Counted from the first letter of the stretch, positions 1 to 9,842 are shown. The stretch is 64,000 nucleotides of DNA from an uncultured Acidimicrobiaceae bacterium (GCA_947259275.1 CAMYMH010000002.1:1-64000); one strand, 5' to 3'. Numbers and translations: made by a program. Notes: a model not told the origin generated them from the letters alone.

Positions 1-330
1 GGCCCACGGCTCCCCTGCGGGGAGCTTGGGAGTTGCTTCACAACTCCATTCGTGGCGTGTTCCACGCGATTTCGAGTTCACACCTGGGTGGTGATCGGTG
101 CTGCTGAGGTGTGTCCCAGAACGGTGAAGGTGGGAAGCGGCACCACCCAGGAGCTCGGGTGAGTTGTGGGGCGACACCGTCAACGCCCCTTGTCGCATGG
201 AATCCGAGAACGTCCCGGGAGCCGTCCGGGTCAGCCCGGCGACACACCACCTACCAGCAGGCACCGGATACAGACCCGTGACCGCCCCGTCGAGAGCAGG
301 CCGCGATCATCACGGACGGTGATCAAGCGC

Positions 331-1146
331 TTAGTCGTCGTCCTCCTCGTGGTCGTCGTCTGAGTCATCCTCGTCGTCTGAGTCATCCTCGTCATCGCGG
401 TCGTCGTCTGAGTCATCCTCGTCGTGGTCGTCCTCGTCCTCGTCTTCGGTCTCGCGTTCGATCTCCACCTCGAGCTCACCGTCTTCTAGCTCGATCTCGA
501 CCTCGACTTCGAAGCCTTCCCCTTCGAGCTCGACTTCGATCTCCGTCGGCGAGACCTCGACTTCGCTCTCGGTCCAGCCGGGCTTCGGATCGATGGAGAC
601 CAGCGTCAGACCCGCGTCCGTCACCTCGATGGTGATGGATCCGGCTGCCCCGAGATCGATAACCTGGGTGCCGGTCTCCAAGGGCGACGTTGCCGCCTCG
701 CCAAGCATGGTGCTGGTCGTCGACGTCGGAGGCTCTCCAGTCAGAATCCTGGTCCGAACGCGCACCCGCACTTCGCCATCCTCGAGTTCGGCATTGAAAT
801 CGATCCGGACATCACTCGCCAGGAACTTGACTTCCACCTCCCGGCCGAAGGCCTGCTCGATCTCGAACTCCCAGCCATCGCGGGCGTTTACCGCCTCGAC
901 CGTGAGGACAGCGCCGCTGCGGGCAACGGTGACGGAGCCGGCATCGCCGGCCTCGAACACGGTGACGGTCGTCTCACTGCCCGGCGTCGAAGTCGGGGTG
1001 GTCCCCGGCGCCGATGTCGCCGTCGCCACCGATGTGCTGGTGGTGCTCGGACTGTCGCGGTCCGATCCAACGGCGGCAATTGCTCCGCCGGTGATCGCCA
1101 GCAGCCCCGCCACAACTGATGCGGCAGCAATACTGCGCTTCCACAT
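331..1146 (-). CDS. secreted acidic protein with duplicated ~70 aa domain and Asp/Glu/Ser-rich C-terminal tail
   Basis: ORF with N-terminal signal-like MWKRSIAAASVVAGLLAITGGAIA, Thr/Ser linker, two similar AGS(V/I)T...GW segments, tail EDEDEDDHDEDDSDDDRDDEDDSDDEDDSDDDHEEDDD. Confidence 0.8.
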   Translation of the reverse strand: MWKRSIAAASVVAGLLAITGGAIAAVGSDRDSPSTTSTSVATATSAPGTTPTSTPGSETTVTVFEAGDAGSVTVARSGAVLTVEAVNARDGWEFEIEQAFGREVEVKFLASDVRIDFNAELEDGEVRVRVRTRILTGEPPTSTTSTMLGEAATSPLETGTQVIDLGAAGSITIEVTDAGLTLVSIDPKPGWTESEVEVSPTEIEVELEGEGFEVEVEIELEDGELEVEIERETEDEDEDDHDEDDSDDDRDDEDDSDDEDDSDDDHEEDDD

Positions 1147-1270
1147 GGTTCTTTCTCTCCTTGGTTGCGTTGGACAACCGTGCCATCCTGCCGGTTATGG
1201 TGTCCTCCGGGGCGGGTTAAACCCGGGTTAAGAATCCGGCGCGCCAAGAACGCGTGGGAGCGCGACGCCT

Positions 1271-1560
1271 TCACACCGCCGAGGCCACGACCCGGTGGGT
1301 GCTCTGAGGTGTGCCGCCCACAGCCACCCGGATCGGAAGCGGGCGCTCGGGCCGGGGTAGATACCCTGACCTTGGATGGGCGGCCGGAACTTGCCCGTCC
1401 AGGTGACGCGCTCGTTGTCGCCGATCTCGAGGAGAAGGTCGAGCTTCTCCGCAAAGAGCTCGTCGTAATCCTCGAGCGCGTACCCGAACAGCGGGAACGA
1501 CTCGATGTGGGAGCCGCCCCCGACGTGAAGTTCAGCTCGACCGGACGACAGAGTCGGTCG
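1271..1560 (-). pseudogene. internal fragment of LLM-class (luciferase-like) flavin-dependent oxidoreductase, frameshifted
   Basis: minus-strand translation SSGRAELHVGGGSHIESFPLFGYALEDYDELFAEKLDLLLEIGDNERVTWTGKFRPPIQGQGIYPGP, continuing in another frame as LPIRVAVGGTPQST; no start codon and no N-terminus. Confidence 0.7.
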
Positions 1561-1820
1561 TGACCGGGCGTCCCTTCGCTGTTCGGTCCGAGGGCCTTGC
1601 TGCGATCAGAGCTGTGCAAGCCGACGACCCCGCCTCAGCAGCGACCGACAATCCCTACACGTTCCCGACAGTGGAGACCAGCAACGATACGGTGACCTGG
1701 GATTCCGAGTGGATCGGTGACGATGGCGGCCGGTTCTGCCAAGTTGGACACAGAGCGGTCATCGGGGACGGCAAGATTCTGACATGGACCTGGCCAACCG
1801 GCGGAGCCGACTGCCCATGA
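1560..1820 (+). CDS. short hypothetical protein, possibly a SnoaL/NTF2-like remnant
   Basis: ORF of 86 aa; ...NDTVTWDSEWIGDDGGRFCQVGHRAVIGDGKILTWTWP resembles the C-terminal half of a SnoaL-like fold. Confidence 0.35.
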   Translation: MTGRPFAVRSEGLAAIRAVQADDPASAATDNPYTFPTVETSNDTVTWDSEWIGDDGGRFCQVGHRAVIGDGKILTWTWPTGGADCP

Positions 1821-2002
1821 GGTAGCCGCTACCGACCTAGGGCACCGACCTTCCCAACTAGGCCGCGACGACCTAGCTGCGACGACAGAGGACTGTTCTC
1901 CTTGGCCCGCACATATCGAAGCCTCTTTGTGTCAAGTGGTTACCTGTGGAACGGCTCGTGCGCAGAGTTGAAAACCGCCCTCACAGATGACACCATCAGC
2001 AC

Positions 2003-2860
2003 ATGAACCACGGCCTGTATCTGCCGAACTTTGGAGCGTTCGGAGACCCCGCCACCATGGTATCTCTGGCGGAGGACGCCGAGGCGAACGGCTGGGACGG
2101 TTTCTTCATCTGGGACCACATCGCCGGGTTCGACAACACGATGTGCGATCCGTGGGTGGCGCTCGGCGCGATCGCACAAGCCACGCAGCGTATCCGTATC
2201 GGCACCACCGTCACGCCGGTGCCACGGCGCCGCCCGCACAAGCTCGCGCGCGAGACGGTCACGATCGACCGCCTGTCCGGCGGGCGTCTCGTACTGGGTG
2301 TTGGCAGCGGCGAGGGTCCACCGGAGTACGGTCGGCTGGGCGAGCCCGCCGATCATCGCGTCCGAGGCGAGATGCTGGACGAGGCGCTCGAGGTGATCAC
2401 GCAGCTGTGGAGTGGTGAGCCCGTCGACCACGTCGGGACCCACTACCGCGTCGAGGGGGCGAGATTCAGGCCGACCCCGCTCCAGCAGCCGCGTATTCCC
2501 GTCTGGGTCGGCGGCGTCTGGCCCCATCGCAGACCCATGCGCCGCGCGGCCAAGTGGGACGGGGTCATTCCGCTCTTCGAGATCCCGGAGAACGCGAGCG
2601 ACCTCGAGCCCCTCAAGGCCTGCCTCGCCTACATCCAGGCGCACCGGTCGAGCGATGCGCCGTTCGACGTCGTCTACACCGGCACCACCCCGGGCAACGA
2701 TCAGGAGCGCACCCGGGAGATCGTGGAGCGCTACCGGGACGCCGGAGTGACGTGGTGGCTCGAATCCATCGCGCCCTATCGCTACGGCCAGGGCTTCGAC
2801 GAGCCTTGGGACCTGGAACGCCTGCGCGAGCGCGTCCTGCAGGGACCTCCGCGAGCCTGA
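2003..2860 (+). CDS. LLM-class flavin-dependent oxidoreductase
   Basis: MNHGLYLPNFGAFGDPATMVSLAEDAEANGWDGFFIWDHI...; luciferase-like monooxygenase motifs throughout. Confidence 0.9.
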   Translation: MNHGLYLPNFGAFGDPATMVSLAEDAEANGWDGFFIWDHIAGFDNTMCDPWVALGAIAQATQRIRIGTTVTPVPRRRPHKLARETVTIDRLSGGRLVLGVGSGEGPPEYGRLGEPADHRVRGEMLDEALEVITQLWSGEPVDHVGTHYRVEGARFRPTPLQQPRIPVWVGGVWPHRRPMRRAAKWDGVIPLFEIPENASDLEPLKACLAYIQAHRSSDAPFDVVYTGTTPGNDQERTREIVERYRDAGVTWWLESIAPYRYGQGFDEPWDLERLRERVLQGPPRA

Positions 2861-2967
2861 GCCGGCCTGCTGACGCCGGCTCGTGCTCGCTTGGTGATGG
2901 ACGGCCCGAGCTCGTCGAGACCTCATCGCTATTGCAGGATGTTCTGTGTGTCGGTGAGCAGCCCGGC

Positions 2968-3465
2968 CTATCGGGTCCAGTAGACGAGGAGTCGGATTAT
3001 GCGGTCCAAGAGAAGACGTAAGTACCCGATAGTGGGCGGAGTCGGATCGACCGCCGGTCCGTAGTCGTCGGCAGCCTGGCGAAGCTCGTCGGGGGTGAAC
3101 CATGGCCCGCATATGTGCATTTGACCGTCGGTGATGACACCGTTTTCGACGACGATGGCGATTTCCTGGCCGACCTCGTAGTTGGGACCCCACGGATCAA
3201 AATACGGGACGCGGTACTCGAGGACGGAAGTGGTGCGTCCACTCAGGTGCTCAGTAACCCGTACCTGGAGAAGCAGTCCAGGTGCGTATTCATCACCCTC
3301 GACCTCCTTGACCGACTCGAGGAAGCCGATCATGGACGCGTCGGCGGCAGGCAGGCGGGTCGACCAGTCCACGGGCTCCGGCTCGGCGCAGCTGAGGCCA
3401 GCGGCCGGTGGTGCTGTGAGCCCAACCAGTCCTAAGGTCGCGATAATCATCACTAACCGCTTCAT
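2968..3465 (-). CDS. secreted hypothetical protein
   Basis: start at MKRLVMIIATLGLVGLTAPPAAGLSCAEPEP (signal peptide). Confidence 0.6.
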   Translation of the reverse strand: MKRLVMIIATLGLVGLTAPPAAGLSCAEPEPVDWSTRLPAADASMIGFLESVKEVEGDEYAPGLLLQVRVTEHLSGRTTSVLEYRVPYFDPWGPNYEVGQEIAIVVENGVITDGQMHICGPWFTPDELRQAADDYGPAVDPTPPTIGYLRLLLDRIIRLLVYWTR

Positions 3466-3771
3466 GAATCTCTGACGGTTTAAGAGCCTCCCAGGTTCCC
3501 CGGTCGCCTCAAGTCTTGGCCGGCTCGAACTCAAGCCGATGAACCATCCAGACTCTGCTCCGACGAGAGGTCCCTCCCCTTTCACCCGCACATCGCGGCA
3601 CCCATATAGCGGTCTTCTCGAGGCGCAGGTCGAGCCTCATCGGCTATTCCCGCCGGAAGACGAGCTCCTTCGATGGGTCGGCATCCATTTCACGCGCAAG
3701 CCGGTGTCCGGCGTACACCGCCCTCGCCATCATGGCCGGGGCATCGCAGTCGCCGATTCGTTGAATGCCGC

Positions 3772-4155
3772 CTAAGTGTGCGACCAGTGGGCGTGGACCA
3801 TCTTCCAGCCGCGCTTGGTGCGCCGGTGGATCTCGGTTGTGTTCCAGCGGCTGGTGACCGTGTTGTCCGATTGGTCGTACGTTTCCAGGTTGAGCGTGAA
3901 AACGGCCGTCTTCCCGTAGACGTCGACGTCGGGGTTGAGGATCTCGTAGCGAAACGGGGGGATCTGACCGGCGAATGCTGCGAAGTGCTTCTGGATGGCG
4001 TCGTCCTCGATCTTGCCTGCCGAGTTGGGATCGAAGTAGGTGGCGTCGTCCGCAAACAACTCCGCGTATCGCGTCGGGTTGCTTTCGCCGAAATACGTAT
4101 CCATCGCGGTCCGCTCGCGGGTCAACAACTCCTCGAGGACCAATGAGTCTTTCAT
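3772..4155 (-). CDS. SnoaL-like/NTF2-family protein
   Basis: 127 aa; YAELFADDATYFDP...WNTTEIHRRTKRGWKMVHAHWSHT. Confidence 0.75.
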   Translation of the reverse strand: MKDSLVLEELLTRERTAMDTYFGESNPTRYAELFADDATYFDPNSAGKIEDDAIQKHFAAFAGQIPPFRYEILNPDVDVYGKTAVFTLNLETYDQSDNTVTSRWNTTEIHRRTKRGWKMVHAHWSHT

Positions 4156-4272
4156 GTCGTTCGCCTCCTCGCTTGGGCTCGAGTCAAGTCAAACGGTTTG
4201 GGGCGCATTCAGGCAGGGCCATGTGGCCCTTGTGGGATCTCCAACCCTGATCTGAGTTCTAGGGTGGTGCCG

Positions 4273-4929
4273 ATGCTTTCCCAGCGCGTGCTCGTGATCG
4301 GAGCCAGTCGCGGAATCGGAGCCGAACTGGTTCGTCAATATCTGGCCGCCGGCAGCCAGGTGCACGCAACCGTGCGAGATGTATCCGAGCCGGGGGAACT
4401 ATCCGGTCTCTACGGCGATCTGACGCGGCACCGGCTCGACGTGCGGGATCTACACCAAACCGCCGAGCTGGCGGCCGAGCTGGCCGGCTGCGACATCGGT
4501 GTCGCCATCCACAACGCCGGCATCTACCGCGGCTTCCCGAGGGATGAGATCATGGAAGTCAACGCGGCGGCGCCGATTCGGGTGGTCGAGGCCCTGCTCG
4601 ATGCCGGTGCGCTCTCATCCGGCGCGGCCGTGGCCATCATGACCTCCCAGATGGGAGCCCGCCGGGGCCGTACCGACACCCTCGGCGACTATGGGGACTC
4701 GAAGGCGGCGCTCAACGACGAATTCCGCCGCCGCGCCGTGGACTGGGGACGGCGCGGGGTCATTGCCGTCGTGGTACATCCCGGCTGGGTGCGGACCGAT
4801 ATGGGCGGCACATCCGCGACCCTCAGCGTTGAGGAGAGCGCAACCGGGATCCGTCGGGTTGTCGACAGCCTGACCCAGGAGCAACACGGCCGTTTCTTGA
4901 CCTGGGATGGGCGTGAACACCCGTGGTGA
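4273..4929 (+). CDS. SDR family oxidoreductase
   Basis: VLVIGASRGIGAELVRQYL nucleotide-binding motif, HNAGIY, YGDSKAALN active-site motif. Confidence 0.9.
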   Translation: MLSQRVLVIGASRGIGAELVRQYLAAGSQVHATVRDVSEPGELSGLYGDLTRHRLDVRDLHQTAELAAELAGCDIGVAIHNAGIYRGFPRDEIMEVNAAAPIRVVEALLDAGALSSGAAVAIMTSQMGARRGRTDTLGDYGDSKAALNDEFRRRAVDWGRRGVIAVVVHPGWVRTDMGGTSATLSVEESATGIRRVVDSLTQEQHGRFLTWDGREHPW

Positions 4930-5548
4930 AGTGCCACCATCAGGCGATGGAGACGTGTTGAGCAGGGCTGAACAGGCCGCGTGGGACGCTCGCTATGAAA
5001 GTGGCGAGTATCGGCCCCGGCCCGCCGCCGGGCCGTTCCTGGAGGCCTGGATCAATCGTCTGCCGGCCGGGCGGGCGCTTGACGTCGCCTGCGGGGCCGG
5101 GCGCCATGCCTTCCGACTTGCCGAGGCCGGCCATCGGGTGGACGCCATCGACGTCTCCCGGGTGGCGATTGGGATGGCACAGGTGGAAGCGGAGCGCCGT
5201 CGCCTCGATATCAACTGGCGGGTCGCCGACCTCGACGACCATGAGCTCCCGGACGCTGCCTATGCGGTGATCACCGTGATCCGATACGTGAACCGCCGGT
5301 TGTGGCCCCGCCTGGTCGAGGCGCTGGCCCCGGAGGGTTGGCTGCTGGTGGAGCATCATCTGAAGACCAGCGCCGATGTCGATGGGCCGTCATCGCCGGA
5401 ATTCCGACTCGATCCCCAGGAGCTCCTGAAGGCGTTCGCGTCCCTGCGGATCATCTTCTATGAAGAGGCCTTGATCCCCGCAGACGACCAGGGCCGCCGC
5501 TACGCGGTGGCTCGCCTGGTGGCTTCGAAAGGCGCCGTCGGCTGGTAG
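4907..5548 (+). CDS. class I SAM-dependent methyltransferase
   Basis: ALDVACGAGRHAFRLAEAGHRVDAIDVS SAM-binding motif; exact start uncertain. Confidence 0.85.
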   Translation: MGVNTRGEVPPSGDGDVLSRAEQAAWDARYESGEYRPRPAAGPFLEAWINRLPAGRALDVACGAGRHAFRLAEAGHRVDAIDVSRVAIGMAQVEAERRRLDINWRVADLDDHELPDAAYAVITVIRYVNRRLWPRLVEALAPEGWLLVEHHLKTSADVDGPSSPEFRLDPQELLKAFASLRIIFYEEALIPADDQGRRYAVARLVASKGAVGW

Positions 5549-6430
5549 CTAGTGGTTGGCGGCAGCGGTCGCTTCGACCGACGACCGGCGGAGGCGCTCG
5601 AGCGCCGACTGGGCCGTCAGCACCAGGAAGAACAAGACGATCGGCACCACCGCCATGGTGGCCGAGCCCGATGTGTCGGCATGAAAGCTGATGACCAGCC
5701 CCGCCACCACCGAGAACACGCCGATGAGGGCGGCGGTGGCCATCATCCACGGAACCCGGCGTACCAGGAGGGCAGCCGTCGCCGGTGGGCCAACCAGCAT
5801 TCCGAAGACGAGCAAGGTACCGACGGTCTGGAAGGATCCAACGATGGTCAACGTGATCAGGCCCAGCATGACCCCGTGGGCGAGTCGCGGGCGCAGCCCG
5901 AGCATCTGCGCCTTCTGCTCGTTGAAAGAGAGCACGAGGAACGGACGGTACAGCAGGATGGACACCACCAGGGTGACGGCGGCCACCACCGCCAGAACCG
6001 TCACGTCGCCCGACGTGACACCGAGGGCGTCTCCGAAGAGAATCCCGGTCAGGCTCCCGCTGTAGGACGCGGTCCGAGAGATGAGAATCACTCCCAGGCC
6101 AAGCATTCCCACGAACAACAGGCCGATGCCGGTGTCCTCGGAGAAGGTGGTTTGCCGGTGCACGAGGTTGATGCCGAGAATCATCACCGCGGCGGCGATG
6201 CCCGCCCCGAGCAGCACGTTGAAATCGAGCAGGACCGCCAGGGCAATGCCGGGAATGACGCCGTGGACCAGGGCATCGCCCAGGAAGGTCATCCCGCGTA
6301 TGACTACCCAGGTGCCGACGAGGGCAAGGGCGATGGCGGCGAGCGAGCCACCAACCAGGGCGCGTTGCTGGAAGGCCAGCTCGAAGGGTGCGGTCAACCA
6401 GTCCATGACACCACGACGGTAGCCGGGCAT
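5549..6430 (-). CDS. zinc/manganese ABC transporter permease (ZnuB family)
   Basis: polytopic protein; LVGTWVVIRGMTFLGDALVHGVIPGIALA motif of metal ABC permeases; adjacent to SBP, ATPase and Fur-family gene. Confidence 0.9.
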   Translation of the reverse strand: MPGYRRGVMDWLTAPFELAFQQRALVGGSLAAIALALVGTWVVIRGMTFLGDALVHGVIPGIALAVLLDFNVLLGAGIAAAVMILGINLVHRQTTFSEDTGIGLLFVGMLGLGVILISRTASYSGSLTGILFGDALGVTSGDVTVLAVVAAVTLVVSILLYRPFLVLSFNEQKAQMLGLRPRLAHGVMLGLITLTIVGSFQTVGTLLVFGMLVGPPATAALLVRRVPWMMATAALIGVFSVVAGLVISFHADTSGSATMAVVPIVLFFLVLTAQSALERLRRSSVEATAAANH

Positions 6431-6437
6431 GGGGCGC

Positions 6438-7364
6438 TCATGTGAGGGCCTTCACGATGCGCTCGGCGTTCGTCAAGAGCATGCTGATGAGGGTGTCGGC
6501 GCCCGATCCGGGCTCACTGAGCGATCCGGTGTAGAGATCGACGACTTCGACTTCTGTTCCCAGCTCCTCGGCCACGGCCTCGGCCAGCGCCGACGGATTA
6601 GTAGTCTCGGCGAATATGGCCGGTACGCCCTCCCTTTCGATAACACCGACCAGGGCGGCCAACTCGGAGGAGCTGGGCTCGGCGAGGGTCGAGCCTCCCG
6701 GGATTACGGTTCCGGCAATCTCGAACCCGTAGCGGGCGGCGAAGTACCCGAGCGAGTCGTGATTGGTCACGAGTTTGCGCCGCGGAGCCGGGACGACCGA
6801 GAGCATGGCTTCGATCTGTCGGTCGGTGGAGACCAGTTCGACCGAATACGACTCGGCCCTGGCCAGCCACTCCGATCCACCGCTGATGGCAGTCAGCTCG
6901 GTGGCAATGATCCGGGCGGCCTGGGCCATTCGGAGTGGATCGAGCCAGACGTGCGGGTCGCCCTCGCGCCGCTCATCCTCCGGCTGGCCGGACAAGGGGA
7001 GCGGGTCGAGTAGCGGGGCGAGTTCGAGGATGTTGGCGCCGTCGCCGGTCAGGCTGTCGAGGACGTCTTGCAGCCCTTCTTCGAGCATCAGGCCGTTGGC
7101 GATGACGAGATCGGCCTGCTGGATGGCGGCAACTTGCTGGGAGGAGGCCTGATAGTCGTGGGGGTCGGCTCCGAGGGGGATCAGTACCTCGACGGTGGCT
7201 CCATCGCCAACCACGTTGCGAGCTACATCGCCGAGGATCGTGGTCGTCGCCACCACTTCCAAGCCGTTGGCACTCGACCGGGAGGTGCCGCAGCCGGCCA
7301 TCCCGGTGGCCAGGACAGACAGAACCAGCCACACGGGCAGCCGGCGGCGGAGGCGCGACCTCAC
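6438..7364 (-). CDS. metal ABC transporter substrate-binding protein (ZnuA family)
   Basis: lipobox-like MAGCG; VEVLIPLGADPHDYQASSQQ, DPHVWLDPLRMAQ, TNHDSLGYFAARYGFEIAG. Confidence 0.92.
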   Translation of the reverse strand: MRSRLRRRLPVWLVLSVLATGMAGCGTSRSSANGLEVVATTTILGDVARNVVGDGATVEVLIPLGADPHDYQASSQQVAAIQQADLVIANGLMLEEGLQDVLDSLTGDGANILELAPLLDPLPLSGQPEDERREGDPHVWLDPLRMAQAARIIATELTAISGGSEWLARAESYSVELVSTDRQIEAMLSVVPAPRRKLVTNHDSLGYFAARYGFEIAGTVIPGGSTLAEPSSSELAALVGVIEREGVPAIFAETTNPSALAEAVAEELGTEVEVVDLYTGSLSEPGSGADTLISMLLTNAERIVKALT

Positions 7365-7388
7365 TGTCTGCTCCTCTCAGTAGCTATC

Positions 7389-7409
7389 GATAATGAGAAT
7401 CGTTATTAT
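7389..7409. promoter_or_regulatory. candidate Zur/Fur box
   Basis: GATAATGAGAATCGTTATTAT between divergent znuA-like and fur-family genes; close to the classical GATAATGATAATCATTATC box. Confidence 0.8.
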
Positions 7410-7432
7410 AATCCTCATAAGGACCAGGAGCC

Positions 7433-7873
7433 ATGACAACGTCGAGCGTCGACCGCGAAGTGCAGAAACGGCTGGGTGAGCATGCGATCCGCTATACCAC
7501 CGGCCGTCGCGCCGTGGTCGCCGCCCTGGCAGGCTCGGATGGTCCGAAGTCGGCTTCCGAGCTCCATGGGGAGATCGGGTCCCGGGTGCCGCTCTCTTCG
7601 CTGTACCGATCGCTCACCATCCTGGAGGAGGCCGGAGTGGTGATTCCGCACTATGGAGCCAAGGGCCTGACTCGCTACGAGCTGGCCGAGTGGCTGACCG
7701 GGCATCACCACCACCTGGTGTGTCTCGACTGCGGAGCAGTGGAAGATGTCGAGATCCCCGGAGCTCAGGAGACGCAGGTGCGCGACCTCGTCGACTCCAT
7801 CTCGGCGATTGCCTCCTTCACGCCCATCAACCATGACCTCGAGGTGGAGGGTCGATGCGCGAGGTGCGCATGA
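7433..7873 (+). CDS. Fur family transcriptional regulator (probably Zur)
   Basis: YTTGRRAVVAALAG, HHHHLVCLDCGAVEDVEI, CARCA C-terminus. Confidence 0.9.
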   Translation: MTTSSVDREVQKRLGEHAIRYTTGRRAVVAALAGSDGPKSASELHGEIGSRVPLSSLYRSLTILEEAGVVIPHYGAKGLTRYELAEWLTGHHHHLVCLDCGAVEDVEIPGAQETQVRDLVDSISAIASFTPINHDLEVEGRCARCA

Positions 7874-8697
7874 CCGGATACGCGGTCGAGGCCAGGAACC
7901 TGGTGCTGGGCTACGGATCTACGGTGGCGCTCGAGCGCTCGTCGTTCACCATCCCGGCGGGTCTGGTGACGGCAATCATTGGACCGAACGGGTCCGGCAA
8001 ATCGACGGTGCTCAATGCGATTGCGGGGCTGCTGGCGCCCACCGGGGGCAGCATTGAGGTGCCGGCGGGGACGGCCGGATCGCACCGCATCTCCTACGTT
8101 CTCCAGACCACCAAGGTGAACGACGCGCTGCCGATCTCGGTTCGCGAGGTGGTCACGATGGGCCGGTATGCAGCCGCCGGTGGGTATCGCCGGCTAACCG
8201 GCGATGATCGCCAAGCGATCGCGACCGCGATGACACGTACCGGCATCAATCGTTTGGCGGCGAGGCGTCTCCAGGGTCTCTCCGGTGGCCAGCGTCAGCG
8301 GGTGTTTGTCGCCCAGGGGCTGGCACAGGATCACGATCTCCTGCTCCTCGATGAGCCGCTGACCGGGATCGACCTGCCGACCGCTCAGGCGATCGATGCC
8401 GTTATCCATGAGGAGCTCACGCGCGGCTGCACCGTCATCATGACTACCCACGACCTCTCAGAAGCACGGGTGGCGGACCATGTTCTGCTGCTTTCCGGCC
8501 GGGCGGTGGCATCGGGGCCGCCCGATGAGGTCCTGACCGCCGACCACCTGGTGAAGGCCTACGGGCCCTCCCTCCTGCACGTCGACGAGGGCCGGGTGTT
8601 CGTCGACGATCCCGCCCACCAGCCGGTCCCCGGCCGTCACATCCACCTCGAGCGGATTATTCACCCGGAAGCGTCGTCATCTGATCATCCCGAATAG
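7870..8697 (+). CDS. metal ABC transporter ATP-binding protein (ZnuC family)
   Basis: Walker A GPNGSGKST, signature LSGGQRQR, Walker B LLLLDEPL. Confidence 0.92.
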   Translation: MTGYAVEARNLVLGYGSTVALERSSFTIPAGLVTAIIGPNGSGKSTVLNAIAGLLAPTGGSIEVPAGTAGSHRISYVLQTTKVNDALPISVREVVTMGRYAAAGGYRRLTGDDRQAIATAMTRTGINRLAARRLQGLSGGQRQRVFVAQGLAQDHDLLLLDEPLTGIDLPTAQAIDAVIHEELTRGCTVIMTTHDLSEARVADHVLLLSGRAVASGPPDEVLTADHLVKAYGPSLLHVDEGRVFVDDPAHQPVPGRHIHLERIIHPEASSSDHPE

Positions 8698-8714
8698 CCG
8701 GCCGCGGCCGGGCG

Positions 8715-9380
8715 TTACGGCAGGAACGAGACCAGCCCGAAGGACTCCACTACCCGGGCGATCTCCTGCACGGTGAGGCAGGCGCCGAGGGTCTCAACGA
8801 TCGGCACCATATTGCTCGCCAGCGCCTGGTCGGGGCCGGAGGCGACTGCGGCCCGAATCACGTCTTCGACGATGCCGGTGCGCTCGGCTTCGGCCTGGAG
8901 GCATGCGACGGATTCCGGGGAGATGGGGACGCCGACTACGTCCGGGTCCATCAGCAGGGAGCCGCCATCGCCGCAGGCGATGACCTCGGCGATGAGTGCG
9001 CTCTGGCCGGCCTCATCGAGCAGGGTCCCGTCGAAGGTGCCGGGGGCAGGGGCACCGGCCGCAATCAGCTGCTCGGCGCCGACCGCCGCCACGGCGGCTT
9101 CGGCCACACACCGGAGTTGCTCGTCCGATCGCGGAATCCTGGCCTGAGCCGCCAGCGCTTCGACTATGTCGTCGACGAGGTCCGACTCGGCGTTTGGCAT
9201 GGTGGTGGTGGCCAGAAAATCGGTTACCGGGTCCGAGAAGGTCTCGGTGTTGCCGTCGTCCCCACCACATCCGGAGGTCAGGAGGGCGATGGTGGCGATG
9301 GTCACGATCAAGCGGTACCGCGGGGAGGCGCCTCCGGATGAGCGGCGTCCCTGCGCCGTCGGTTTCTCGAGCATCGTCAT
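8715..9380 (-). CDS. lipoprotein, hypothetical
   Basis: signal with lipobox LLTSGC; 221 aa ORF. Confidence 0.65.
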   Translation of the reverse strand: MTMLEKPTAQGRRSSGGASPRYRLIVTIATIALLTSGCGGDDGNTETFSDPVTDFLATTTMPNAESDLVDDIVEALAAQARIPRSDEQLRCVAEAAVAAVGAEQLIAAGAPAPGTFDGTLLDEAGQSALIAEVIACGDGGSLLMDPDVVGVPISPESVACLQAEAERTGIVEDVIRAAVASGPDQALASNMVPIVETLGACLTVQEIARVVESFGLVSFLP

Positions 9381-9434
9381 CAGCCCCTCCCGAACACCGG
9401 TGTCACACCATTGTGGCGGTCAATCGCCAGACGA

Positions 9435-9785
9435 CTAGAGGCGTCCGGCCTCCACGATACGCTGCAGGAACTGACGCGTGCGTGGCTGGGAGGGGTTGGT
9501 GAAGAGGTCGCGGGGTGGGCCCTGTTCGAGGATGACTCCGCCGTCGAGGAAACCCACCCGGTCGGCGACGTCGCGGGCAAAACCCATTTCGTGGGTGGCG
9601 ATGAGCATCGTCATACCGGACTCCTTGAGGCCACGGATGACGTTGAGGACCTCGGCGACCAGCTCGGGATCGAGGGCAGAGGTGATCTCGTCGAACAGCA
9701 TGAGCTCGGGCTCAGAAGCGAGGGCCCGAATGACCGCGACCCGCTGCTGCTGGCCGCCCGAGAGGCGGTCCGGGAAGTCGTGCAT
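9435..9785 (-). pseudogene. C-terminal half of polar amino-acid ABC transporter ATPase (GlnQ family)
   Basis: begins just before the signature motif DRLSGGQQQRV; contains Walker B LMLFDEITSALDPEL; Walker A half absent. Confidence 0.75.
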
Positions 9786-9810
9786 CTTGATCCCACCCCG
9801 AAAAAGGCGG

Positions 9811-9842
9811 GGGCCCGGGTGTATGGCGGTACACCCGGGCCC
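9811..9842 (-). terminator. perfect 13-bp hairpin, possible intrinsic terminator read on minus strand
   Basis: GGGCCCGGGTGTA-tggcgg-TACACCCGGGCCC; minus-strand continuation ccgccTTTTTc. Confidence 0.6.

Noticed and set aside
345-430. Short direct repeats that might suggest a CRISPR or VNTR
   Set aside because: They encode the acidic tail in frame; no spacer structure and no cas genes.
888-1619. 243 aa minus-strand ORF and other long ORFs antisense to real genes (e.g. 11226-13205, 1940-3193, 21573-22667)
   Set aside because: GC-rich shadow ORFs opposite well-supported genes; Arg/Pro/His-rich low-information translations.
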